Shown here piece by piece: positions 9,982 to 17,941 of a stretch of 64,000 nt of DNA (its first letter is position 1; the number at the start of each line of letters is the position of its first letter). The DNA lies in assembly GCA_036824045.1 (NCBI GenBank), contig DAITAZ010000004.1, forward strand, positions 62,001 through 126,000, written 5' to 3'. The position numbers and the translations under genes are program-made. The DNA is from DAITAZ01 sp036824045. Lineage in GTDB: Bacteria > Pseudomonadota > Gammaproteobacteria > Burkholderiales > Rhodocyclaceae. Below the pieces are notes generated by a model, which was not told the DNA's origin, made no database searches, and worked only from the letters and a program-made list of their open reading frames with translations.

Positions 9982-10716
9982 ATGCCGCCGCCCGTCGTCA
10001 ACCCTGCCCTGCTCGTTTCGCACGTCCGCCCTGGTCGGGACCGGGTGCGCCCAGCGCTGGCGGCGGTTATTTCGCTGGTCTTGCACGCGGTGCTGCTGTT
10101 CGCCTGCGACGGGGGGCGGGCGCCGCTGAGCACCCCGCCGTCTGGGCCCTTGCAGGTGCGCCTGACCCCTGTCTCCCCGCCTTTGGCGCCTTCCGTGCCG
10201 CCCGGGGCGCCTGATGCCCACCGGCCGTTGCCCCTTGCCGCGTCCCCGCCCCCGGCAGCCGCGGAAATGCCCGTGCAGGTTACGCAGGCGCCGGCTCCAG
10301 GTGCCAGGGTGGCTTGGACATTCGAGCCGGACCCCGATCCGCGTTTTCCCTACGTCCAGGTGCGGGTGCTTGCCCCCGACCTGGAGCAAACCGACCCGCC
10401 CGGGCAGGAACCGGAGGGCGAGTTTCATCCTGCAACTGCGTTGGATGCGTTGCCCGCGCCGCTGTTGCGGTTTCCCGTGCCCGACCCCCGTGTGGCGCTG
10501 CAGTTGCCCGTGCGCGCCCGGTGGCGGCTGGCCGTCTGGCTGGATGAAGCGGGGTTGCCCCTGGCGGTGCGCACGCTCGCGGGAGAAGGCCCGCCCCCGT
10601 TGCTGGAAGTCGCGCAGGAGGCGCTCGCCCAGACGGCCTTTCGCGTGCCCGCAGTGGGGGGGCAGCCGGTTCGTACGCGGGTGGACCTGGTGGTGGAGTT
10701 CGGGTACGACACGTGA
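9982..10716 (+). CDS. TonB-like periplasmic-spanning protein
   Basis: A 244-residue protein with TonB architecture: a short cytoplasmic N-terminus, one transmembrane helix with a conserved-type histidine (about 26-43, VISLVLHAVLLFA), a proline-rich linker (about 50-105) and a C-terminal domain of about 75 residues (WRLAVWLDEAGLPLAVRTL ... TRVDLVVEFGY) resembling a TonB C-terminal fold. TonB proteins carry proton-motive energy from ExbBD to outer-membrane receptors. No exbB, exbD or TonB-dependent receptor is in the window, so the partner is unknown. The start is weakly supported, with no clear Shine-Dalgarno sequence. Confidence 0.7.
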   Translation: MPPPVVNPALLVSHVRPGRDRVRPALAAVISLVLHAVLLFACDGGRAPLSTPPSGPLQVRLTPVSPPLAPSVPPGAPDAHRPLPLAASPPPAAAEMPVQVTQAPAPGARVAWTFEPDPDPRFPYVQVRVLAPDLEQTDPPGQEPEGEFHPATALDALPAPLLRFPVPDPRVALQLPVRARWRLAVWLDEAGLPLAVRTLAGEGPPPLLEVAQEALAQTAFRVPAVGGQPVRTRVDLVVEFGYDT

Positions 10717-11070
10717 TCCGGGAAACCGCGGCTGACCACTGATCACGGGCTGGAGTGCCCCATGGTTGTGGAGCGTCAGGGGTGCCCAACCCTGGTTGCC
10801 TGACGGCAATCGCCCGGCGCGTGGGGGGGCGTCACGCCCTGCCATCGGGCCCCGGCGGAATGGACGGGGCTTTCTCCCGTTGTTCCCCGGCTCGCTGGCG
10901 GTGTGTCTGTGATAGGCGTCCAGCGCATCGTAAAGCCGGGTTTTTACAGCGATTTTTGTTCGTCCATCCCTCAAGGGGTGACGCTACTCTGCCGATATCA
11001 GGCGCAGAACTGTCGTGGTCTGCCTGCGGGTACCACGATGGCAGCCTCATCATCTTCTGGACGGAGTGGG
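10717..11070 (+). other. Intergenic region ahead of the pilus operon
   Basis: 354 bases without a convincing gene. It must carry the promoter and leader of the mshI operon, since the following seven genes overlap or nearly touch. I see no clear sigma70 or sigma54 promoter, no c-di-GMP riboswitch consensus and no intrinsic terminator for the TonB-like gene. GGAG at 11063 is the mshI ribosome-binding site. Confidence 0.5.
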
Positions 11071-12006
11071 ATGGACTTATTTGCAGGGCGGCGCAAACCC
11101 GGTTGGATGGCGATCGCCATGGGCGATGGCCGCATCCGCGCGGCCCATGCCCATGCCGGAGTGGCCGGCAAGCCGCAGGTCACCTTGTGCGAGATATTCG
11201 ACGACCGGGGCGATCCGTTGCAGGCCCTGTCGGCCTTGCGCCGGCGCCTGGGGCTCGCCCGCTACCGCGTTTCCCTGCTGCTGTCGCCCCGGGATTACCA
11301 GTTCGTGCAGATCGAGCGCCCGCCGGTGGAGGCGGCCGAGTTGAAATCGGCGGCGGCCTGGGCGGTCAAGGACCTGACCGACATCCCGCCGGAACGGGCC
11401 ACCCTGGACGTGCTGCCGGTGCCCATGCCGGACCAACTGGCCGGACGCACCCCGCAGTTGCTGGTGGCCTGCGCCGAGAACGAGACGCTCGCCCGGCACA
11501 TCCAGCTCTTTCAGCGGGCGCGCATCCGCCTGGAGCGGATCGACATCCCGGAGTGCGCCCAGCGCAACATCTCGGCGGTCTGCGTCGGGCCGGAGCACTG
11601 CGTGGCGATGCTGGGCTTTGGCGAGCAGGGCGGCATGCTGACTTTTACCCGGGGCGGCGAATTGTTCGCCGCCCGCCGGCTTGAACTGACCCAGGCCCAG
11701 GTCAACGACGCCCTCGCCAGCAACCAGCACGGGGTGCTGGATCGTATCGTCCTGGAGATCCAGCGCTCCCTCGATAACTTCCAGAACAAGTATCACGTGA
11801 TCCCTGTTGCCCGGCTGTTGCTGGCGCCCTTGGAACAGGGCGAAGCCCTGCGTGCTTTCCTGGCGGAGAACCTGGATCTGGCCATCGAGCCGGTATGGCT
11901 GCCGGAAAGCCTGGACTGTGCGGCGGTGCCCGGTCTGGTCAACGGTGCCATGCAGAGCCAATGCCTTGGCGTGCTGGGTGCGGCGCTGCGGATGGAGGCT
12001 GCATGA
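11071..12006 (+). CDS. mshI: MSHA-type pilus biogenesis protein MshI (PilM-like)
   Basis: A 311-residue cytoplasmic protein of the actin-like PilM/MshI family, a member of the inner-membrane assembly platform of type IV pili. Seen: an N-terminal ribonuclease-H-like fold, a central run of charged helices and LEIQRSLDNFQNKYHVIPV (about 228-246), typical of this family. ATG at 11071 is preceded by ACGGAG; the open frame to 10903 looks non-coding. Its stop overlaps the next start by ATGA, so translation is coupled. It is the first gene of a seven-gene operon ending at mshN. Confidence 0.88.
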   Translation: MDLFAGRRKPGWMAIAMGDGRIRAAHAHAGVAGKPQVTLCEIFDDRGDPLQALSALRRRLGLARYRVSLLLSPRDYQFVQIERPPVEAAELKSAAAWAVKDLTDIPPERATLDVLPVPMPDQLAGRTPQLLVACAENETLARHIQLFQRARIRLERIDIPECAQRNISAVCVGPEHCVAMLGFGEQGGMLTFTRGGELFAARRLELTQAQVNDALASNQHGVLDRIVLEIQRSLDNFQNKYHVIPVARLLLAPLEQGEALRAFLAENLDLAIEPVWLPESLDCAAVPGLVNGAMQSQCLGVLGAALRMEAA

Positions 12007-12815
12007 GGCCCGTCATGCCCTCGCAGACCCCGGCGCCCGGCCAGCCCATGCTGGCCAGCGCCCAGATCAATCTCTACAACCCGGCCTTGCGCCTGCGCAC
12101 CGACTGGTTTGCCGGCAAGGCGCTGCCGCTGTGGCTGGGCGCGGTGCTGTTGGCCGTGGCGGGTGGGCGCCTGTGGCTGGGGGTCGAGGGCGACCAACTG
12201 GCCCAGCGCCGGGATCGGGCGGTGGCTGAAATGACCCGCCTCAAGGCCGAGCTTGCGCCCCTGCAGGAGGGTCTGGGCAGCCAGAACGAAAAGCAGCTGC
12301 AGCAGGCCTTGTCCCAGGCCGAACAGCGGTTGCAGCAGCGGGAACAACTGATTCAGGCCCTGGGCGCGCAGGGGGATGGCGGTTCGGGGTTTTCCGCCGT
12401 GATGCGGGCCCTGGCCCGCCACGGTCGCCCCGGTTTGTGGCTCACTGGCGTGCAGGTGCGCGGCCCGGATGAACTGCGGCTGGATGGGCGGGCGCTGGAC
12501 CCGGCGCAAGTGCCCTCGTACATCAAGGCGCTCAACAGCGAGCCGGAACTGGCCGGGCGGGCCTTTGCCGCGCTCAGCCTGAACCGCCCCGCGGCAGAGC
12601 ACGCGTCGGCCGACCAAGCCGGCAAACCCCTTGGGGCGGCCCCGTTCATGGAATTCAGCCTCAGTGCCCGGGCGGACGAAAAACCTCGTGGCGGCGAACC
12701 CCGTCCTGGCCCGGCTGCCGTGCTGCCCATGCCTAGCCAGCCGGCCACCCTGCAGCAGGCAGCAGCGGTCGCCGGCGCGGCCCTGCCCCCCGAACCGGGA
12801 GCGGGCAAACCATGA
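12003..12815 (+). CDS. PilN-like MSHA pilus biogenesis protein
   Basis: A 270-residue inner-membrane protein with one transmembrane helix near residues 38-55 (LPLWLGAVLLAVAGGRLWLG), a periplasmic coiled coil rich in Gln/Glu (about 62-120), and a PilN-type ferredoxin-like fold around 130-200 (PGLWLTGVQVRGPDELRLDG). The last 55 residues are Pro/Ala rich. PilN pairs with PilO-like proteins to link the cytoplasmic PilM-like protein with the outer-membrane secretin. It overlaps mshI by ATGA and is itself overlapped by mshJ by ATGA. The position and fold identify it; the name is left open because msh nomenclature differs between species. Confidence 0.83.
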   Translation: MRPVMPSQTPAPGQPMLASAQINLYNPALRLRTDWFAGKALPLWLGAVLLAVAGGRLWLGVEGDQLAQRRDRAVAEMTRLKAELAPLQEGLGSQNEKQLQQALSQAEQRLQQREQLIQALGAQGDGGSGFSAVMRALARHGRPGLWLTGVQVRGPDELRLDGRALDPAQVPSYIKALNSEPELAGRAFAALSLNRPAAEHASADQAGKPLGAAPFMEFSLSARADEKPRGGEPRPGPAAVLPMPSQPATLQQAAAVAGAALPPEPGAGKP

Positions 12816-13549
12816 AGCGGGAGCTCCCTCCCCCCTTGCGCAAGCTGCTGGCCAGCTTCGATGCGCGCGCTCCGCGGGAGCGGGTGGTGGTCACCCTCGG
12901 GCTGGTGGCGGTAACCCTGGCCTTGGCGCAAAGCCTGGTACTGGCTCCCGAGCAGTCCCGCCAGCAGGCGCTGCGGCGGGACATCGCCGATGCGGAGAAC
13001 GAAGCCCGCACCATCAGTGCCAGCATCGATGCGCTGGTCAAGGCGGTGGACAACTCGCCCGTGGCCGTGGCGCGGCAACGCTTGCAGGAAGTGGAGCGGC
13101 GCATGGACGAAGCCGATGCCCGCATCGAGTCCACCCGCCGTCAGCTGGTGCCTGCCGAGCAGATGGCCGCCTTGCTGGAGGATCTGTTGCACCGCCAAGG
13201 CCGGCTGCAACTGCTGCAGATGCGCAACCTGCCCGTTGAGCCCCTGCTGCCGCAGGCGGAGGCGGGCACCCCCTCCGCTGTGGATAAACCTGTGGCCAAG
13301 CCTGGGGATGGCGTTGTGGACAAAGCGGACGGCGCCGGGGAAGACGGCCGTCAGCTCTACCGCCATGGGGTGGAACTGGCGTTGCAGGGCAACTACCTGG
13401 ATGTGCTCGACTACCTCACCCGCCTGGAAGGACTGCACTGGCGGGTGCAGTGGGGCGAGTTGAGGCTGGATGCGTCAGAGCATGCGGCCACCCGCACCAC
13501 CCTGAAGATATACACCGTGAGTACCAACAAGACATGGCTGAAGATCTGA
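12812..13549 (+). CDS. mshJ: MSHA-type pilus biogenesis protein MshJ (PilO-like)
   Basis: A 245-residue bitopic inner-membrane protein: cytoplasmic start, a transmembrane helix about 29-48 (VVVTLGLVAVTLALAQSLVL), a long periplasmic coiled coil (about 50-130) and a C-terminal ferredoxin-like part (LYRHGVELALQGNYLDVLDYLTRLEG is its hallmark helix, about 185-210). It is the PilO-like partner of the PilN-like protein. The stop lies inside the next gene, with 16 bases of overlap with mshK, another sign of a single operon. Confidence 0.87.
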   Translation: MKRELPPPLRKLLASFDARAPRERVVVTLGLVAVTLALAQSLVLAPEQSRQQALRRDIADAENEARTISASIDALVKAVDNSPVAVARQRLQEVERRMDEADARIESTRRQLVPAEQMAALLEDLLHRQGRLQLLQMRNLPVEPLLPQAEAGTPSAVDKPVAKPGDGVVDKADGAGEDGRQLYRHGVELALQGNYLDVLDYLTRLEGLHWRVQWGELRLDASEHAATRTTLKIYTVSTNKTWLKI

Positions 13550-13950
13550 ACCGTTTTTCCCTTGCCCCCTGTGGCCTCGTGGTCGGCGCGCTGCTCCTGT
13601 GGGCGGGGGCCGCTCAGGGCGCAGCCGAGGGCACCTTGCCCGATCCCACCCGTCCCGCGCTGCCGGGCCCGGCGGAGGCCGCCCGGACAGGCGGCGCCAA
13701 GCCTGGCGATGCCCCCGGCCTGCGCTCGGTGGTGACCCGGGGTCCTTGGCGGGGCGCGGTGATCGGGGGCGAACTGGTGCCCGTCGGCGGGAAGGTGGGC
13801 GAAGCCACGCTGCTGGCAGTGCATGAGGATCATGTGGTGTTGCGCCATGCGGACGGCAGGCGGGAGACGCTCAGCCTCTACCCGGCGGTGGAGGTGGAGC
13901 GGGCGGGGCGCAGGTTGCCGCGCACGCCGCAGATCGGGGGAGGGGCATGA
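13534..13950 (+). CDS. mshK: MSHA-type pilus biogenesis protein MshK (PilP-like)
   Basis: A 138-residue exported protein. Seen: hydrophobic LVVGALLLWAGAAQGAA forming a signal peptide (about 14-32), then LPDPTRP, the short motif common to PilP/MshK/GspC-like proteins, and a beta domain (RSVVTRGPWRGAVIGGELV ... HVVLRHADGRRETLSL) resembling a homology-region fold that contacts the secretin. ATG at 13534 begins the signal peptide; an upstream start at 13450 would add basic residues and place it deep in mshJ. Overlaps mshL by ATGA. Confidence 0.8.
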   Translation: MAEDLNRFSLAPCGLVVGALLLWAGAAQGAAEGTLPDPTRPALPGPAEAARTGGAKPGDAPGLRSVVTRGPWRGAVIGGELVPVGGKVGEATLLAVHEDHVVLRHADGRRETLSLYPAVEVERAGRRLPRTPQIGGGA

Positions 13951-15701
13951 GAATCGCTGCCATGCTGTTGTCGGGCCTGCTGGCGGCAGGCTGTCAGACC
14001 GTGCCCCGGGACGGGGTGGTGGAAAACGCCATCCGCAAGGAAGCCCTGCGGCTGGCTGCCGAGAGCCGGATGGCGCAGGAGGCCGATACCCCCCGCGCCG
14101 TGGCGGACGCACTCCTGCCGCCCCTGTCCACTTACGCGGCACTGCCGCCGGTGGCGCCCGAGCCGCGTTTTTCGCTGGCGGTCAAGGACGCGCCGGCGCA
14201 GCAGGTGTTCATGGCCATGGTCAATGGCACCCGCTACAGCATGGTGTTGCACCCGGAGGTGGCCGGCAATGTATCGGTGAGCCTGAAGGATGTGACCGTG
14301 CTGGAGGCCATGGAAACCCTGCGCGAGCTCTACGGCTACGACTACAAGGTGCAGGGGAACCGGGTGATGGTGCATCCGCTGGTCATGCAGTCCCGGGTGT
14401 TCCAGGTCAACTATCTGGCGATGGAGCGCAAGGGCCGCAGCGATACCCGCGTGGCCTCGGGCACCATCAGCCCCAACTCGACCGCGCCGGGGGCTGCCGG
14501 TGCTGCTGCGCCGGCGGCGGGCGCTGCCAGCGGCAACCAGGCCCAGGATGGCATCCAGGTCTCAACGCTTCACCACACGGATTTCTGGAGCGAACTGGAA
14601 GCCACCCTCAAGGCCATTGTTGGCGCCGAAGGCGGGCGCAGCGTGGTGGCTTCGCCCCAGTCGGGCATCGTGGTGGTGCGGGCGCTGCCCCGGGAACTGC
14701 GGGAAGTGGAACAGTTCCTCAAGGCATCGCGGGCGGCGGTGGAGCGCCAGGTGATGCTGGAGGCCAAGATCGTCGAGGTGGTGCTCTCCGAGGGCTACCA
14801 GGCCGGCATCAACTGGACCAGCTTCAATTCCTGGGGCAATCACCGTCTGTCGTCCGGGGCAAACGCCAACAAGATCCTCACACCCGGGAGCCAGTTCCCC
14901 GGGCTGAAAAACGGCACCATCGCCGGGAACGCGTCCACCAGCAGCGATGGCACGACCACCGCGAGTCCCACGGCGTTGGGCGAACTGGTGAGCGCCGTAA
15001 CCTTCGGCGCCGGCCGCATCGCCAACTCCGCGCTGTCCGGCGCCATGGGTCTGGCCTTCACCACCAACAACTTCGCGGCCCTGCTCAATTTCCTGGAAAC
15101 CCAGGGCACGGTGCATGTGCTCTCCAGCCCCCGCATCGCCACCCTCAACAACCAGAAGGCCGTGCTCAAGGTGGGGACGGACGAGTTCTTCGTCACCAAC
15201 ATCACCACCACCACCAATACCAGCGGGGCCAATACCACCACTTCTCCCAGCATCCAGGTGCAGCCCTTCTTCTCGGGCATCTCGCTGGATGTGACGCCGC
15301 AAATCGACGACGACCGCAACATCATCCTGCACGTGCGTCCGTCGGTCAGCGTGGTGGCGGAAAAATCGAAGGAGATCGATCTGGGCACGCTCGGCGTCTA
15401 TCGCCTGCCCCTGGCCTCCAGCAACATGAACCAGACCGACAGCGTGGTGCGGGTGCGCGACGGCAGCATCGTCGCCATCGGCGGGCTGATGGAGCAGAGC
15501 CAGACCGACGACGCCGCCAAGGTGCCGATGGCGGGCGACGTGCCGGTGCTGGGGCACTTGTTCAAGCAGAACCGCAAGGCCCTGCAGAAGCGGGAATACG
15601 TGGTGCTGCTCAAACCCACCGTGGTGGAGTCGGGCGCCGCCGCCGCGGTGGAGAACGCCCGGCTTGGCCAGCGCCTGGAAAACCTGCAAACCCGCTGGTG
15701 A
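13947..15701 (+). CDS. mshL: MSHA-type pilus secretin MshL
   Basis: A 584-residue outer-membrane secretin (PilQ/GspD superfamily) forming the pilus exit channel. Seen: a lipoprotein signal LLAAGC (Cys16), a secretin/TonB short N-terminal domain at about 75-130 (FSLAVKDAPAQQVF ... LYGYDYKVQ), an Ala/Gly-rich linker (about 170-200), and the secretin domain (about 260-560) with VLSSPRIATLNNQKA and the C-terminal GGLMEQ followed by VPVLGHLFKQ. Threonine-rich insertions occur around 330-345 and 420-440. The length is normal for the family. It sits four bases before mshM. Confidence 0.95.
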   Translation: MRIAAMLLSGLLAAGCQTVPRDGVVENAIRKEALRLAAESRMAQEADTPRAVADALLPPLSTYAALPPVAPEPRFSLAVKDAPAQQVFMAMVNGTRYSMVLHPEVAGNVSVSLKDVTVLEAMETLRELYGYDYKVQGNRVMVHPLVMQSRVFQVNYLAMERKGRSDTRVASGTISPNSTAPGAAGAAAPAAGAASGNQAQDGIQVSTLHHTDFWSELEATLKAIVGAEGGRSVVASPQSGIVVVRALPRELREVEQFLKASRAAVERQVMLEAKIVEVVLSEGYQAGINWTSFNSWGNHRLSSGANANKILTPGSQFPGLKNGTIAGNASTSSDGTTTASPTALGELVSAVTFGAGRIANSALSGAMGLAFTTNNFAALLNFLETQGTVHVLSSPRIATLNNQKAVLKVGTDEFFVTNITTTTNTSGANTTTSPSIQVQPFFSGISLDVTPQIDDDRNIILHVRPSVSVVAEKSKEIDLGTLGVYRLPLASSNMNQTDSVVRVRDGSIVAIGGLMEQSQTDDAAKVPMAGDVPVLGHLFKQNRKALQKREYVVLLKPTVVESGAAAAVENARLGQRLENLQTRW

Positions 15702-15705
15702 CGCC

Positions 15706-16629
15706 ATGCTTTATCTGAACCATTTCGGCCTGACCGAGCCGCCCTTTGCCATCACGCCCGACACGGCCTTCGCCTTTGCCACCCGCAGTCATCAGGAGGC
15801 GCTCAACACGCTCCTGGTGGCATTGGGCAGCGGCGAGGGCTTCATCAAGATCGTTGGCGAGGTGGGCGTTGGCAAGACGCTGTTGTGCCGGCGCTTGATG
15901 GACAGCCTGGGCCCGGACTATGTGCTGGCCTACATCCCCAACCCCTACCTGGAGCCGGAAACCCTGCTGCGGGAGGTGGCGGAGGAATTGAAGATCCGCT
16001 TGCGCCGCGGCCCCAAGGGTGGTTTCGACCAGTACGAGATGCTCAAGGCGCTCAAGGGCAAGCTGCTTCACCACGCGCGTGAGGGCCGCCGAGTGGTGAT
16101 CTGCATCGATGAGGCCCAGGCCATGCCCCTGCGCAGCCTGGAGGTGTTGCGCCTGCTCTCCAACTTCGAAACCGAGAAACAGAAGCTCCTGCATGTGGTG
16201 CTGTTCGGCCAGCCGGAGCTGGACGCCAAGCTGGCGCACGAGTCCGTGCGCCAGATCCGTCAGCGCATCACCTTCGAGTACCGCCTCAACGGCCTCGCTC
16301 CCGGTGAGCTGGCGCTTTACCTGGCGCACCGGTTGCAGGTGGCGGGCCTGCGCGGGCAGTCCCTGTTCTCCGCGCAGGCGGTGGTGTGGATGCAGCGCTT
16401 CTGTCGAGGCGTGCCGCGGCGGATCAACATCCTGGCCCACAAAGCGCTGTTGGCGGCGTATGGCGAGGGCGCCCACGAAGTGGGGACACGGCATGTGCTG
16501 GCCGCGGCCCGCGACTCCCGCCAGGGCAAGCCGCTGTGGCGCTCGCTGCCCCGCTGGGTGTGGGCCCTGTCGGCCCTTTCTGCCCTCTCCGCGCTGGCGA
16601 CGGGGGGCGTATTGATGGGGGCGTGGTGA
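15706..16629 (+). CDS. mshM: MSHA-type pilus biogenesis ATPase MshM (ExeA/GspA-like)
   Basis: A 307-residue AAA ATPase of the ExeA/MshM group. Seen: N-terminal YLNHFGLTEPPFAITPD, Walker A GEVGVGKT (51-58), Walker B VVICIDEAQ (about 129-137), a sensor region LFGQPEL and the arginine-rich RQIRQRITFEY. The C-terminus carries one hydrophobic helix (about 284-307), likely a membrane anchor. ExeA-type ATPases help place the secretin through the peptidoglycan. It starts four bases after the mshL stop. Confidence 0.93.
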   Translation: MLYLNHFGLTEPPFAITPDTAFAFATRSHQEALNTLLVALGSGEGFIKIVGEVGVGKTLLCRRLMDSLGPDYVLAYIPNPYLEPETLLREVAEELKIRLRRGPKGGFDQYEMLKALKGKLLHHAREGRRVVICIDEAQAMPLRSLEVLRLLSNFETEKQKLLHVVLFGQPELDAKLAHESVRQIRQRITFEYRLNGLAPGELALYLAHRLQVAGLRGQSLFSAQAVVWMQRFCRGVPRRINILAHKALLAAYGEGAHEVGTRHVLAAARDSRQGKPLWRSLPRWVWALSALSALSALATGGVLMGAW

Positions 16630-16678
16630 AGCGTCTCCCGCAAGCCGCGAAGCCGGAACAAGCAAAGGAAGCCGCCTG

Positions 16679-17809
16679 ATGAGCGTGATTAACCAAATGC
16701 TGCGCGACCTGGACCAGCGCCGCGCCCTTGCCGACGAGCGCCAGGCGCTGCCGGGCGGCGTGAGCAGTCTGCCGCTGCTGATGCCGGGCAAGACCCGCTG
16801 GCCGGTGGTCGTGCCAACAGCCGTGCTGGGGCTGGGGCTGGCCGCCGGCCTGCACTACGGAATGTTATTCCCGAGGGCCGTGCCGCCGGTGCTGACCCCG
16901 GCGCAGGTGGCGGATGCCCGACCGGCGACGCCGGTTGCCAAGGCAGTCGCACCCGCTCCGACCCCCGGGCCGATCGAGGCATTGCCCGCGCCGGTCGTCC
17001 AGCCGCCGGTTGTGGCGGCCGAGCCGCCTGTGCCCGCCGCCCGGATGTCGGAGGCTGCCCCCGCGCCGGCATGGGTGGCGCCTGCGGCGGAGGTTGCCAA
17101 CAAGGTGCCCCGTCGCGCGGCAGAGCCCCCCGCACGCAAGCGCGTGCATCCGGCGGCCGCGCCAAAGCCACAGGCTCAGGCGGCGCCGGTTGAAGCCGCG
17201 GTGCCGGCCCGCAATCCGGAGGCGGAGCCTCGCATCCCCGTTGCCCCGGGAAACGCCCCCGGCAGCGAATCCGCGTTGCGCAAGGCCGTGGAGGAATACC
17301 AGGCGGGTCATCTGGCGGAGGCTGCCGCCCTGCTCAAGGGCGTGCTGCGGGCTGCGCCGGGCCATGTGGTCGCCCGGCAGACCCTGGCGACCGTGCTGTT
17401 GGACCAAGGGCAGGCGGCGGAGGCCGAAGCGGTGCTGCGCGAAGGTCTGGCGGTCCAGGGGGCGCCGGCACTGGCGGCACTGCTGGGGCGGCTGTTGGTG
17501 GATAAGGGGCAGCTGGCGGCTGCTGCGGAAATACTTGCGCGCCACGGTGGCGGCACAGGCGCCGGAGGCGATTACCGGGCCTTGCACGGCGCCGTGCTGG
17601 CGCGGCTGGGGCGGCACGCGGAAGCGGTGGCCCAGTATCGGCTGGCAGTTCAGGCGGCGCCCCAGAACGCCCGCTGGTGGGTGGGGCTGGGCTTGGCTCT
17701 GGAGGCGGAAGGAGACGGGGAACAGGCCCGTGAAGCGTATCAGCGGGCGCGAACCGGCCACGGGCTGGGCGGTGATCTGGTCCAGTTCGTCGAGCAAAAA
17801 CTCCGCTGA
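16679..17809 (+). CDS. mshN: MSHA-type pilus biogenesis protein MshN, TPR repeats
   Basis: A 376-residue bitopic protein: an N-terminal cytoplasmic SVINQMLRDLDQRRA motif typical of MshN, a transmembrane helix about 41-60, a long Pro/Ala-rich periplasmic linker (about 65-195), and TPR-like helices from about 200 to the end (ALRKAVEEYQAGHLAEAAALLKGVL; HGAVLARLGRHAEAVAQYRLAV). It probably acts as a periplasmic scaffold. It is the last gene of the operon; the expected mshE ATPase, mshG platform and mshA-D pilins do not follow. Confidence 0.88.
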   Translation: MSVINQMLRDLDQRRALADERQALPGGVSSLPLLMPGKTRWPVVVPTAVLGLGLAAGLHYGMLFPRAVPPVLTPAQVADARPATPVAKAVAPAPTPGPIEALPAPVVQPPVVAAEPPVPAARMSEAAPAPAWVAPAAEVANKVPRRAAEPPARKRVHPAAAPKPQAQAAPVEAAVPARNPEAEPRIPVAPGNAPGSESALRKAVEEYQAGHLAEAAALLKGVLRAAPGHVVARQTLATVLLDQGQAAEAEAVLREGLAVQGAPALAALLGRLLVDKGQLAAAAEILARHGGGTGAGGDYRALHGAVLARLGRHAEAVAQYRLAVQAAPQNARWWVGLGLALEAEGDGEQAREAYQRARTGHGLGGDLVQFVEQKLR

Positions 17810-17941
17810 TCCGTGCCCGCGTGTCACCCGTGGTGTTGCACGCACCCGACCTGACGCACGCCCACGCTGTGTCCGAACTCTGAATCCAGGAGGCATCTCC
17901 TCCGCAGCGCCCCGGATAACGGGGTGGCCCGGTGGGGCCGG

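Noticed and set aside
10717..11070. A c-di-GMP riboswitch ahead of the pilus operon
   Set aside because: I looked for the conserved GEMM core and tetraloop-receptor features and did not find them.
13823..15718. A 631-codon plus-strand frame over mshL
   Set aside because: It is a +1 shadow rich in Gly/Arg/Gln without domains, while the mshL frame is a clear secretin.
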